NCBI GenBank assembly: GCA_003501365.1 | Contig: DNPP01000012.1 | Span: 4,210 to 9,240, forward strand | DNA: 5,031 bases | Source of the DNA: Bacillota bacterium | GTDB lineage: Bacteria > Bacillota > UBA4882 > UBA8346 | Direction of reading: 5' to 3' | Shown here: positions 1-5,031 of the stretch, piece after piece | Layout: the number at the start of each line of letters is the position of its first letter | Numbering within the stretch: the first letter of the stretch is position 1 | The notes under the pieces: generated by a model | The model's database searches: none | Seen by the model: only the letters and a program-made list of their open reading frames with translations | What the model was told of the DNA's origin: nothing | Translations under genes and position numbers: made by a program

Positions 1-39
1 CGGCAGTTTGCGGACTTTCCGGCGGGTATTTCTGTTTAG
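1..39 (+). CDS. Possible 3' end of an unidentified upstream gene (partial)
   Basis: The first 36 bases read RQFADFPAGISV in frame 1 and end at TAG (37-39), eight bases before the AGGTGG ribosome binding site of the next gene. This is too short to assign a family. Frame 2 is also open from the window edge and ends at a TGA at 59-61 that overlaps the ATG at 61, so it is an alternative coding frame; its residues (rich in Arg and Phe) look less protein-like. Frame 3 is open as far as TGA 45-47. The choice of frame 1 is an inference from residue composition only. Confidence 0.25.
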   Translation, partial: RQFADFPAGISV

Positions 40-46
40 GCGGGTG

Positions 47-52
47 AGGTGG
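47..52 (+). promoter_or_regulatory. Ribosome binding site fixing the DUF523 start
   Basis: AGGTGG lies eight bases before ATG 61. The same frame also offers GTG codons at 49 and 58, but GTG 49 falls inside this Shine-Dalgarno sequence and has no good one of its own. ATG 61 is therefore preferred over the longer reading. Confidence 0.6.
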
Positions 53-60
53 CCGAAGTG

Positions 61-519
61 ATGCCAAAAAAAGTTATGGTTAGCGGGTGTTTGCTGGGGA
101 TAAAATGCCGCTTTGACGGGACGAGCAAAGAAATGCCGGATTTAGGCGCTGCCTTGCAGGATTACCGGGTAATTCCGTTTTGCCCGGAAGTATCCGGGGG
201 ATTGAAGATTCCCCGTTTACCCGCGGAGATTCAAAATGGAACTGGAGCGGCTGTTTTAAACGGTAAGGCGAGGGTGTTGAATCAAGCCGGTGAGGATTGT
301 ACGGATCAGTTTACAAAGGGAGCTGCTGCTGTCTTAAAATTAGTCGAGCAACACCAGCCGGAGTTTGTAATACTTAAAGCCAAGAGTCCATCTTGCGGCG
401 TCGGAAAGATTTACGACGGGAGCTTTAGCGGGAAATTAAGAGATGGCGATGGGGTTACCACTGCGTTATTGCGGAGCGCGGGAGTAAAGGTTTATTCCGA
501 AGTTGACCGGCCCAAATAA
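61..519 (+). CDS. DUF523 family protein (YbbK/TudS-like, probable Fe-S desulfidase-type)
   Basis: This is a 152-residue cytoplasmic protein, a usual length for a stand-alone DUF523 domain. The family signature is easy to see: SGCLLG at 8-13, CRFDG at 16-20, CPE at 41-43 followed by SGGL and PRLPAEI at 51-57, LKAKSPSCG at 105-113, and a GDGVTTALL segment at 129-137. The conserved cysteines are Cys10, Cys16, Cys41 and Cys112. Characterised members (TudS, thiouracil desulfidase) bind a [4Fe-4S] cluster through three conserved cysteines and remove sulfur from 2- or 4-thiouracil. Cys10, Cys41 and Cys112 are the natural ligand candidates here, and Glu43 is a candidate active-site residue. That assignment is made from pattern, not alignment. 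Substrate specificity across DUF523 is largely unknown, so the desulfidase role is an inference. The start at ATG 61 follows AGGTGG at 47-52. No terminator was seen after the TAA at 517-519; the next transcription unit is the tRNA-Gly gene. Confidence 0.9.
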   Translation: MPKKVMVSGCLLGIKCRFDGTSKEMPDLGAALQDYRVIPFCPEVSGGLKIPRLPAEIQNGTGAAVLNGKARVLNQAGEDCTDQFTKGAAAVLKLVEQHQPEFVILKAKSPSCGVGKIYDGSFSGKLRDGDGVTTALLRSAGVKVYSEVDRPK

Positions 520-546
520 TTGGTAAAAAATAACGGATAGATTTTC

Positions 547-576
547 TTGACGCAGGCTTTGGTGTTGTGGTAAAAT
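547..576 (+). promoter_or_regulatory. Promoter of the tRNA-Gly gene
   Basis: A -35 box TTGACG (547-552) and a -10 box TAAAAT (571-576) are separated by 18 bases. Transcription would begin near 583, leaving a 5' leader of about seven bases before the tRNA at 590. Both boxes are one base from the consensus of the housekeeping sigma factor. Confidence 0.75.
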
Positions 577-589
577 AAATGTTGCCAAT

Positions 590-665
590 GCGGGAGTAGC
601 TCAGTTGGTAGAGCGTCAGCCTTCCAAGCTGAATGTGGCGGGTTCGAGCCCCGTTTCCCGCTCCA
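590..665 (+). tRNA. tRNA-Gly(UCC)
   Basis: The cloverleaf is complete over 76 bases. The acceptor stem pairs 590-596 (GCGGGAG) with 655-661 (TTCCCGC, one G-T pair at its base). The D arm contains AGCTCAGTTGGTAGAGC. The anticodon stem pairs 616-620 with 628-632 around loop CTTCCAA, giving anticodon TCC at 623-625, which reads GGA and, by wobble, other glycine codons. The T arm has stem 638-642/650-654 with loop TTCGAGC. The discriminator is T662, as expected for bacterial tRNA-Gly, and CCA is encoded at 663-665. It is a single-gene unit with its own promoter and terminator. Confidence 0.97.
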
Positions 666-678
666 AAAGTAATTTATT

Positions 679-711
679 GCTTCCTGGGATTCCGGGGAGC
701 TTTTGTTATTT
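679..711 (+). terminator. Intrinsic terminator of tRNA-Gly
   Basis: GCTTCCT (679-685) can pair with GGGGAGC (694-700), with two or three G-T pairs, around an eight-base loop. It is followed by TTTTGTTATTT. The hairpin is of modest strength, but its position 13 bases after the tRNA CCA end supports the call. Confidence 0.65.
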
Positions 712-728
712 ATAACCGGGATATTAAA

Positions 729-763
729 CCACAGGCCACAGAGGCCACGGAGAGAACCCGGAG
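729..763 (+). repeat. Short run of imperfect CCACAGAGG-type 9-base units
   Basis: The stretch contains CCACAGG (729-735), CCACAGAGG (736-744) and CCACGGAGA (745-753), followed by a degenerate GAACCCGGAG. The 9-base periodicity is directly visible. Purine-rich strings of the CCACAGAGACACAGAG style recur between genes in a number of bacterial genomes. That comparison is from memory and was not searched. It lies just ahead of the Shine-Dalgarno sequence of the exported-protein gene and would be part of its leader. Confidence 0.5.
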
Positions 764-784
764 AAGAGCAAATATGAAGAAATG

Positions 785-790
785 AAGGAG
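785..790 (+). promoter_or_regulatory. Ribosome binding site fixing the exported-protein start
   Basis: AAGGAG ends at 790. Two in-frame ATGs follow, at 792 and 798. The spacing is one base to the first and seven to the second, so ATG 798 is the likely initiation codon. Confidence 0.7.
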
Positions 791-797
791 AATGCAA

Positions 798-1421
798 ATG
801 CGGATCAAGAAAATCAGTCTGGTAGTTGCCATTATGATGGTGCTGGCTTTTATCATCAGCAGTATCATGGCTTTCGGCGCAGATTCCAATGATGCGGAGG
901 CCTATTTTCCGTTAAAACCTGGAAATACTTGGATTTACCAATTGACTTTATCCGGGAGTTCAAAGACAATTCAACAAAAAATTAAAGTAAGCGATCCGGA
1001 GGATGGAAATCCCAAGCTTATTGTCTATGACCCCAACGCCAATCCCCAGATTTTTGTATATTATGTGGAGAATCAACAAGGTTTGTTTAAGACCAAAGAA
1101 ATGGGCCCTTCGGGAATCCTTCAATACAAGCCCTTGTGGCAGGTCCTGGGGGCAAAGATTAATATTGGAGCTTCCTGGAGTTGGGAGTCGGAAGATCATA
1201 AAATGAAGGAAACCGCCAAGGTTACCGCTGCTGAAAAAGTAACCGTTCCTGCCGGCGCTTTTGAGACCATTCTCATTGAGTATTCGGGGATTAGCCAAAA
1301 TAACACGGCCTATACTGACAAAACCTGGTACGCCAAGGGTGTGGGTTATGTAAAAGACGAGTTAACCATGGACGGTAAAACGCTGACCAGTCAACTCAGC
1401 GAATATCAGCTGGCAAAATAG
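798..1421 (+). CDS. Exported protein of unknown function with signal peptide
   Basis: This is a 207-residue protein. It starts MRIKK, followed by a hydrophobic stretch at residues 6-24 and a probable signal peptidase I site near AFG-A (after residue 27 or 28). No lipobox cysteine is present, so it is expected to be released or wall-associated. The mature part begins with an acidic linker (DSNDAEA) and then YFPLKPGNTWIYQL (36-49), a motif common at the start of beta-rich exported bacterial proteins. Further conserved-looking pieces are GASWSW (124-129), VTVPAGAFETILIEY (148-162) and TWYAKGVGYVKDE (176-188), which alternate hydrophobic and polar residues as beta strands do. It contains no cysteine and no recognisable catalytic motif. 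The family resembles unnamed or TapB-like secreted proteins, but I cannot assign a function. It stands between two tRNA units. No clear promoter was seen between the tRNA-Gly terminator and the gene, and no terminator after it before the tRNA-Arg promoter. Confidence 0.85.
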   Translation: MRIKKISLVVAIMMVLAFIISSIMAFGADSNDAEAYFPLKPGNTWIYQLTLSGSSKTIQQKIKVSDPEDGNPKLIVYDPNANPQIFVYYVENQQGLFKTKEMGPSGILQYKPLWQVLGAKINIGASWSWESEDHKMKETAKVTAAEKVTVPAGAFETILIEYSGISQNNTAYTDKTWYAKGVGYVKDELTMDGKTLTSQLSEYQLAK

Positions 1422-1425
1422 AGGG

Positions 1426-1454
1426 TTGTTATCGAAGGACGATTATGATATAAT
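1426..1454 (+). promoter_or_regulatory. Extended -10 promoter of the tRNA-Arg gene
   Basis: TTGTTA (1426-1431) and a perfect TATAAT (1449-1454) are spaced by exactly 17 bases. TG at 1446-1447 makes an extended -10. Predicted transcription starts near 1461, about eight bases before the tRNA. The -35 box lies only five bases after the stop codon of the exported-protein gene. Confidence 0.85.
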
Positions 1455-1468
1455 ATTTAAGCAATAAT

Positions 1469-1544
1469 GCGCCTGTAGCTCAGGGGATAGAGCAACGGAC
1501 TTCTAATCCGTTGGCCGCTGGTTCGATTCCAGCCAGGCGCACCA
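1469..1544 (+). tRNA. tRNA-Arg(UCU)
   Basis: The cloverleaf is complete over 76 bases. The acceptor stem GCGCCTG (1469-1475) pairs perfectly with CAGGCGC (1534-1540). The anticodon stem 1495-1499/1507-1511 encloses loop CTTCTAA with anticodon TCT (1502-1504), which reads AGA and AGG. The T arm GCTGG/CCAGC (1517-1521/1529-1533) encloses TTCGATT. The discriminator is A1541 and CCA is encoded at 1542-1544. It is a lone gene with a strong promoter and its own terminator. Confidence 0.97.
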
Positions 1545-1560
1545 TATATGATAAAGGTTT

Positions 1561-1592
1561 GACCGTTCGATGGGGAACGGTCTTTTTATTTT
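1561..1592 (+). terminator. Strong intrinsic terminator of tRNA-Arg
   Basis: A perfect eight-base-pair stem, GACCGTTC (1561-1568) with GAACGGTC (1575-1582), encloses a six-base loop. It is followed directly by TTTTTATTTT. Confidence 0.9.
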
Positions 1593-1769
1593 AGTGTAAA
1601 TTTTAGTGTATGTGATATCATTTGTGTGCGGTAGATGACAGTTTCTGGTTTAACGACTATTAAAGCTGTTTTTCATTTGGATAATGACAAAATGATATAT
1701 CCATAAGATTTTTGTTTGGATGTATTTTTTGAAGTCGCCATGACAGGAATATGAAATGTAGAAAAGCAG

Positions 1770-1782
1770 GATATTCAATATC
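1770..1782. promoter_or_regulatory. Candidate operator palindrome GATATTCAATATC
   Basis: This is a perfect 6+1+6 inverted repeat lying 128 bases upstream of the lipid kinase start, in the only interval that can hold that gene's promoter. The DNA is AT-rich, so a chance palindrome of this size is possible. A regulator-binding role is an inference. Confidence 0.2.
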
Positions 1783-1898
1783 GGTTGCGAATTTTTACAC
1801 CAATTATTGATGCGATTTAAACAGGTGTTGTAATGCCCAGGGATATCCTAAGTAAGGATTTCGAATAAATGATAACGGATGTTGGAAAGCAGCTTAGC

Positions 1899-1905
1899 GG
1901 AGGAG
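1899..1905 (+). promoter_or_regulatory. Ribosome binding site fixing the lipid kinase start
   Basis: GGAGGAG lies five bases before ATG 1911. The earlier in-frame ATG at 1869 has no Shine-Dalgarno sequence and would add 14 residues (MITDVGKQLSGGAT) that do not belong to the kinase fold. Confidence 0.85.
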
Positions 1906-1910
1906 CTACC

Positions 1911-3029
1911 ATGAATGAACCCTTAAAACTTAAAGGATTTGAATCATGCATGTTGTTGATTAATCCCACCCGCTACCCGCAGTATGTCAAAATGCTAAAG
2001 CGAATGCTCAAAAAGACCGAAATCCCGCTGGTCATTGAAAGCCGTAGTAAGACACATTTTATTGATTCCGTGCACCAATTTCATCAGGGCGATTTTAAAT
2101 ATCTGCTGGTTTGGGGCGGAGACGGCACGGCTCATGACGCGATTAATGCTTTTATGAGCACGAAGCCGGAAATAAAAACAACCATCAAAAAATCGATTGG
2201 TTTTTTACGCGGCGGCTCCGGGAATGGCATTCAGGATTCCTACGAAGTACCTTTTTCTTTGCGCCGGCAATTATATAGCTTCGCCGAAAGCATGGCAAAT
2301 AATTTTACGATTGATGTTGACCTCTTAAAGGTCCGCCAGGACCAGCAGATCTTTTATAGCCAGTTGGTGGGGTTTGGGTTTGATGCGCAGGTTTTAAGTC
2401 TGCGCAACATTCAAAAAACCCTCCGGGAAGGCAATATCAAGTCCGGCTTACTCAATTATGCCGCTTCGGCGGTAGCGGCCTTTATCAAGAACGACCTAAA
2501 AACAGGGCCTGCTTATATCCTTGATTTACACCACGGCAAATATGCCCTACGGGGTACCCGGACCAACGCCGAGTTCCCAATCGATTCGTTGCGGCTTACA
2601 GTCGACTCGCCGATGATCGAGGTGGGCACAAGGCCTTACTATGGCAAACTGTTTAAAATATGTCCTGACGTGGTTTGTAATGATGGGTATATGGATTTAT
2701 ATTTATTTAACTTTGAAAGTAAAATGGCGATTGCCGGCAACATTATTGCCTTATGGAACGGCCGCCACGATAAGATTAATCAGCGTTTTGCCAAAAAAGA
2801 CAAGCTGCTGATTCAACGGTTTGAGATCAAGCAACTGGAACTGCATGCCGGAGCCCCCTTTGATTTTCATATTGATGGGGAATTCAAAACCGCCGCGACT
2901 TCGGAGAACGGGTTATATTCCATATTTATTGAGGTTGTGCCCCAAGCCATCCCTTTTATCGTTCCCAAAACTTTTTACCGTAAATTTCATCCGTTTGATA
3001 AGGGTAAATCGAATCAAGAGGGGATCTAG
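1911..3029 (+). CDS. Diacylglycerol/sphingosine kinase-fold lipid kinase (YegS/DgkB-like, divergent)
   Basis: This is a 372-residue cytoplasmic or membrane-peripheral protein, longer than the roughly 300 residues usual for YegS/DgkB. The DAGK catalytic fold is shown by LLINPT at 15-20 (in place of the NPxSG nucleotide loop), the hallmark GGDGTAHDAIN at 69-79, GGSGNG at 101-106 (equivalent to the GTxND loop), GFGFDAQV at 154-161, NDGYMDLYLF at 257-266 and HIDGE at 320-324. Family members transfer phosphate from ATP to a lipid hydroxyl (diacylglycerol, phosphatidylglycerol, sphingoid or related lipid), and Asp71 of GGDGT is essential in studied enzymes. The substrate here cannot be read from sequence. 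A basic tail (about residues 350-372, with FYRKFHPF) follows the domain and may touch membrane. No transmembrane segment is evident. The start at ATG 1911 follows GGAGGAG. The gene ends 15 bases before an AraC-family regulator and is probably co-transcribed with it. Confidence in the fold is high, in the substrate low. Confidence 0.9.
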   Translation: MNEPLKLKGFESCMLLINPTRYPQYVKMLKRMLKKTEIPLVIESRSKTHFIDSVHQFHQGDFKYLLVWGGDGTAHDAINAFMSTKPEIKTTIKKSIGFLRGGSGNGIQDSYEVPFSLRRQLYSFAESMANNFTIDVDLLKVRQDQQIFYSQLVGFGFDAQVLSLRNIQKTLREGNIKSGLLNYAASAVAAFIKNDLKTGPAYILDLHHGKYALRGTRTNAEFPIDSLRLTVDSPMIEVGTRPYYGKLFKICPDVVCNDGYMDLYLFNFESKMAIAGNIIALWNGRHDKINQRFAKKDKLLIQRFEIKQLELHAGAPFDFHIDGEFKTAATSENGLYSIFIEVVPQAIPFIVPKTFYRKFHPFDKGKSNQEGI

Positions 3030-3033
3030 CACT

Positions 3034-3048
3034 ATGAGGTTGACATGA
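3034..3048 (+). other. Four-codon reading frame overlapping the regulator start
   Basis: ATG AGG TTG ACA TGA fills the gap after the lipid kinase. Its stop TGA (3046-3048) overlaps the ATG of the regulator (3045-3047) as ATGA. GAGGGG at 3018-3023 lies ten bases upstream of its ATG. The overlap is the usual arrangement for translational re-initiation. Whether the peptide is made is unknown, and chance is a fair explanation. Confidence 0.25.
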
Positions 3049-3920
3049 AGCCATATAAAGAAGAGAAAATCGTCAGGGACATGCCCTTTCCGGTTGAGGT
3101 TTTCATTGCCGATAACCGGATCGCGAATATTGACGCCGGGCCGCATTGGCACGATTGTTATGAGGTGCTGTACATGATCGAAGGCGCAGCGCTGCAGCAG
3201 GTGAATGATAAGCAGTTTAAGATGGTTCAACATGATGTGCTCATTCTGAATCCGGGCTGCATCCACTCCACCTATTCCATCCCTGGTGAGGACGCCTGTA
3301 TTTTGGTAATCAAGTTCATGAAAGAGATTATCGACAGCCGTTTCGCCAATTTTTCCGATTCCCAATATATCCAGGCTTTTATCAATAACCGGTTTGACCG
3401 GATTTTCCATTTGAACGACACCCGCCAGAATTTTATGGAATTACACAATATATTATTGGCGTTGCATGATGAGTATATCGGGAAGCAATCGGGCTTTGAG
3501 ATTTATATCAGGGGTTCTTTGTTTCATCTGATCGCCTGGTGCGTCAGAAACGGCATTATCACCCTACCGGAATTTCCACAGGAATCCAAAACCGGCCTCC
3601 GCATCAATTCAATGATCAATTACATCGAGGACAACTTCAAACGGGAAATCAATTTGAAAGACATCGCCCAACTGCTCAACCTGAGCTATTATTATTGCTC
3701 GCGCTATTTCAAACGGATGACCGGCAAGACATTTAAAGAGTATCTTGATTTCGTGAGAATATGTGAGGCCGAAAAGCTGCTCGTGGCTTCTGAGATGAAT
3801 ATTTCGGAAATCGCACTCACCGTTGGATATAGCCGGGTATCCAGCTTTAACCGGGTCTTTAAAAAAGTGCGGGGCTATAACCCCGGAGTCATTAAAAAGA
3901 CAAAAACTGCAAAGTTTTAA
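3045..3920 (+). CDS. AraC-family transcriptional regulator with N-terminal cupin sensor domain
   Basis: This is a 291-residue cytoplasmic DNA-binding protein, the standard length for the family. Residues about 15-90 form a cupin-like sensor domain with GPHWHDCYEVLYMIEG (32-47) and NPGCIH (69-74); His34, His36, Glu40 and His74 sit where cupins bind metal or ligand. Residues about 187-286 hold the two helix-turn-helix units: INLKDIAQLLNLSYYYCSRYFKRMTG (202-227) and NISEIALTVGYSRVSSFNRVFKKVRGYNPG (252-281). GYNPG is the usual family ending. Proteins of this layout mostly activate carbohydrate or small-molecule utilisation genes next to them; the ligand cannot be read here. ATG 3045 has GAGGT at 3036-3040, a short four-base spacing. 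The gene starts 15 bases after the lipid kinase stop, so the two may share a transcript. The URO-D-like gene follows after 79 bases and is the obvious candidate target. Confidence 0.93.
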   Translation: MKPYKEEKIVRDMPFPVEVFIADNRIANIDAGPHWHDCYEVLYMIEGAALQQVNDKQFKMVQHDVLILNPGCIHSTYSIPGEDACILVIKFMKEIIDSRFANFSDSQYIQAFINNRFDRIFHLNDTRQNFMELHNILLALHDEYIGKQSGFEIYIRGSLFHLIAWCVRNGIITLPEFPQESKTGLRINSMINYIEDNFKREINLKDIAQLLNLSYYYCSRYFKRMTGKTFKEYLDFVRICEAEKLLVASEMNISEIALTVGYSRVSSFNRVFKKVRGYNPGVIKKTKTAKF

Positions 3921-3956
3921 GCAAACAGGCGGGTATATTTCCTTCGCGGATATGGA

Positions 3957-3981
3957 GTATCATGATAGTATGATTTGATAC
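3957..3981. promoter_or_regulatory. Inverted repeat and possible activator-dependent promoter before the URO-D-like gene
   Basis: GTATCA (3957-3962) and TGATAC (3976-3981) form an inverted repeat with a 13-base centre, and the left arm is part of a perfect palindrome TATCATGATA (3958-3967). A -10-like TATGAT lies at 3969-3974 with no good -35 box at the right distance. That would suit a promoter that depends on an activator such as the adjacent AraC-family protein. This is an inference; AraC-family sites are more often direct repeats. Confidence 0.3.
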
Positions 3982-3999
3982 GCAGGAGGAAAATAGATC

Positions 4000-5031
4000 A
4001 TGCGGGAATTTACACCCGATTACACCAATGTGGTCAAAGCTGCCAAAAATATCACGCCGCCCCGGATCCCGCTTTACGAACATCATATTTCCGAAGCAGT
4101 CATGGAAGAAATCCTAGGCGTTCCGTTTGCTCATTTACTCAATGAAGGAGAGAACGGGAAGCGGGAATACTTCCGGAACTTTAGCCGGTTTTTTAAAGAA
4201 ATGGGCTATGACACGGTTTCCATGGAAAGGGGAATCGCCGGTATTATGCCGGGAAGTGGCGCGTTGACCGCTCACAAGCCCGGGGTGATCAAAACCAGGG
4301 CGGATTTTGAACAGTACCCGTGGGATGAAGTGCCGGATTTATTTTTTACGAGTTATGCGGATGACTTCAGGATCTTAGGCGAGGAAATGCCCGCCGGCAT
4401 GAAGGCCATCGGAGGCCCCGGCTATGGTATTTTTGAATCGGTCCAGGACATCGTAAGCTATACCGAGTTGTGTTATATTTCGGCGGATGATCCCGAGCTT
4501 TACGCGGATTTGTTCAAGACGGTGGGCGATGTATTTGTGAAGATCTGGAGCGAGTTTTTAAGGCGCTATGCCGATACCTACTGCGTTTGCAGATTTGGCG
4601 ATGATCTAGGTTTTAAATCGGCAACCCTTATTCCGCCCGCTGCTATCCGGAAACATATCATCCCTCAACATAAAAGGGTTATTGATCTGGTGCACTCCTA
4701 CGGCAAGCCTTTCCTGTTGCATTCGTGCGGCAAGATTTTTGATATTATGGATGATATGATCAACGTCGCGGGAATCGACGCCAAGCACTCCAATGAAGAC
4801 CAGATCGCTCCTTTTTCGGAGTGGGTGGACCGTTACGGCGACCGCATCGGAAACTTCGGCGGAATTGATACCGACCATCTATGCAGCAAAAGCCCGCAGG
4901 AGATCAAGAAAATCGTGAAGGATGTCTATGAGTATTCCAAAACCAAGGGCGGCTTTGCGATCGGGTCAGGTAATTCGATACCTAATTACGTTCCGGCAGA
5001 GGGATATCTTGCGATGGTCGAAGCGGTAAGG
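4000..5031 (+). CDS. Uroporphyrinogen decarboxylase-fold protein (MtaA/URO-D superfamily), 3' end beyond window
   Basis: An open frame of 344 codons runs to the window edge without a stop. AGGAGG at 3984-3989 lies ten bases before ATG 4000. The superfamily is recognised by YLGVPFAH-type N-terminal text (ILGVPFAHLL, 38-47), GDDLGFKS (200-207), GKPFLLHSCGKI (235-246), FGGIDTDHL (286-294) and GSGNSIPNYVPAEGYLAMVEA (322-342). Such text normally lies near the C-terminus, so probably only a few to a few tens of residues are missing. The HxC pair (His241, Cys243) matches the zinc ligands of corrinoid/CoM methyltransferases such as MtaA. The third ligand position, usually a Cys in a GC-P motif, appears to be Asn325. 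The classical N-terminal arginine motif of haem-pathway UroD is absent, and no haem genes are nearby. A methyl-transfer or related role is more likely than uroporphyrinogen decarboxylation, but the substrate is unknown. It is probably regulated by the AraC-type protein directly upstream. Confidence 0.85.
   Translation, partial: MREFTPDYTNVVKAAKNITPPRIPLYEHHISEAVMEEILGVPFAHLLNEGENGKREYFRNFSRFFKEMGYDTVSMERGIAGIMPGSGALTAHKPGVIKTRADFEQYPWDEVPDLFFTSYADDFRILGEEMPAGMKAIGGPGYGIFESVQDIVSYTELCYISADDPELYADLFKTVGDVFVKIWSEFLRRYADTYCVCRFGDDLGFKSATLIPPAAIRKHIIPQHKRVIDLVHSYGKPFLLHSCGKIFDIMDDMINVAGIDAKHSNEDQIAPFSEWVDRYGDRIGNFGGIDTDHLCSKSPQEIKKIVKDVYEYSKTKGGFAIGSGNSIPNYVPAEGYLAMVEAVR

Larger units (their letters stand above)
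1593..1910. other. AT-rich intergenic region without a convincing gene
   Basis: No reading frame here has both a usable start and a reasonable ribosome binding site. The best short one, ATG 1751 to TGA 1810 (19 codons), is not credible. Visible structure: direct repeat TTTTAGTGTA at 1589-1598 and 1601-1610; palindrome TGATATCA at 1613-1620; palindrome GATATT-C-AATATC at 1770-1782; palindrome GGATATCC at 1841-1848. A weak candidate promoter is TTGATG (1807-1812) with TGTAAT (1829-1834), spacer 16. The region must hold the promoter of the lipid kinase gene, because a strong terminator lies just upstream. Confidence 0.5.

Noticed and set aside
492..797. 101-codon reading frame on the minus strand
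   Set aside because: It runs antisense through the tRNA-Gly gene, its promoter and its terminator, and has no family-like sequence.
960..1298. Minus-strand frame inside the exported-protein gene
   Set aside because: It lies wholly opposite a well-supported gene with its own signal peptide and ribosome binding site; no recognisable domain.
590..1592. A genomic island or prophage attachment site at the tRNA genes
   Set aside because: No integrase and no duplicated tRNA 3' end was seen in the window.
1751..1810. 19-codon frame starting ATG AAA TGT
   Set aside because: The upstream Shine-Dalgarno sequence is weak, the peptide has no signal or family trait, and it overlaps the palindrome in AT-rich DNA.
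1869..1910. Upstream in-frame start for the lipid kinase
   Set aside because: It lacks a ribosome binding site, while GGAGGAG is placed correctly for ATG 1911.
2913..3410. 165-codon minus-strand frame across the kinase-regulator junction
   Set aside because: It overlaps two clear family members on the other strand and shows no domain; a shadow frame.
4606..4878. 90-codon minus-strand frame inside the URO-D-like gene
   Set aside because: It is opposite the conserved HSCG region of a clear superfamily member.

Overview
The window looks like an ordinary chromosomal stretch of a low-to-moderate GC member of the Bacillota (Clostridia or a relative). The reasons are strong AGGAGG-type ribosome binding sites, tRNA genes with encoded CCA ends each served by its own sigma-70/A-type promoter, intrinsic hairpin/T-run terminators, and protein families common in that phylum. 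This placement is an inference from style and gene content; no marker gene fixes the genus. All recognisable genes lie on the + strand.

Left part (1-720): a possible 3' tail of an unidentified upstream gene is followed by a DUF523 (YbbK/TudS-type) cysteine protein. A lone tRNA-Gly(UCC) follows, with a clear promoter and a hairpin terminator.

Middle-left (721-1590): a short run of imperfect 9-base CCACAGAGG-like units leads into a gene for an exported, probably beta-rich protein of unknown function. A tRNA-Arg(UCU) gene follows, with a near-consensus extended -10 promoter and a strong terminator. The exported-protein gene therefore sits alone between two tRNA transcription units.

Middle (1591-1910): about 320 bases of AT-rich DNA without a convincing gene. 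It holds a 10-base direct repeat, several GATATC-centred small palindromes and at best a weak promoter.

Right part (1911-5031): a divergent diacylglycerol-kinase-fold (YegS-like) lipid kinase, then 15 bases later an AraC-family regulator with a cupin sensor domain. After a further 79-base gap with an inverted repeat and a TATGAT -10-like box comes a uroporphyrinogen-decarboxylase-fold protein that runs off the window end. The last protein carries the HxC pair used for zinc in corrinoid/CoM methyltransferases and lacks classical UroD features. The simplest reading is that the lipid kinase and regulator are co-transcribed and that the regulator acts on the URO-D-like gene and whatever follows it. 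No mobile element, CRISPR array or obviously new defence or biosynthetic system is visible; the findings below are modest.
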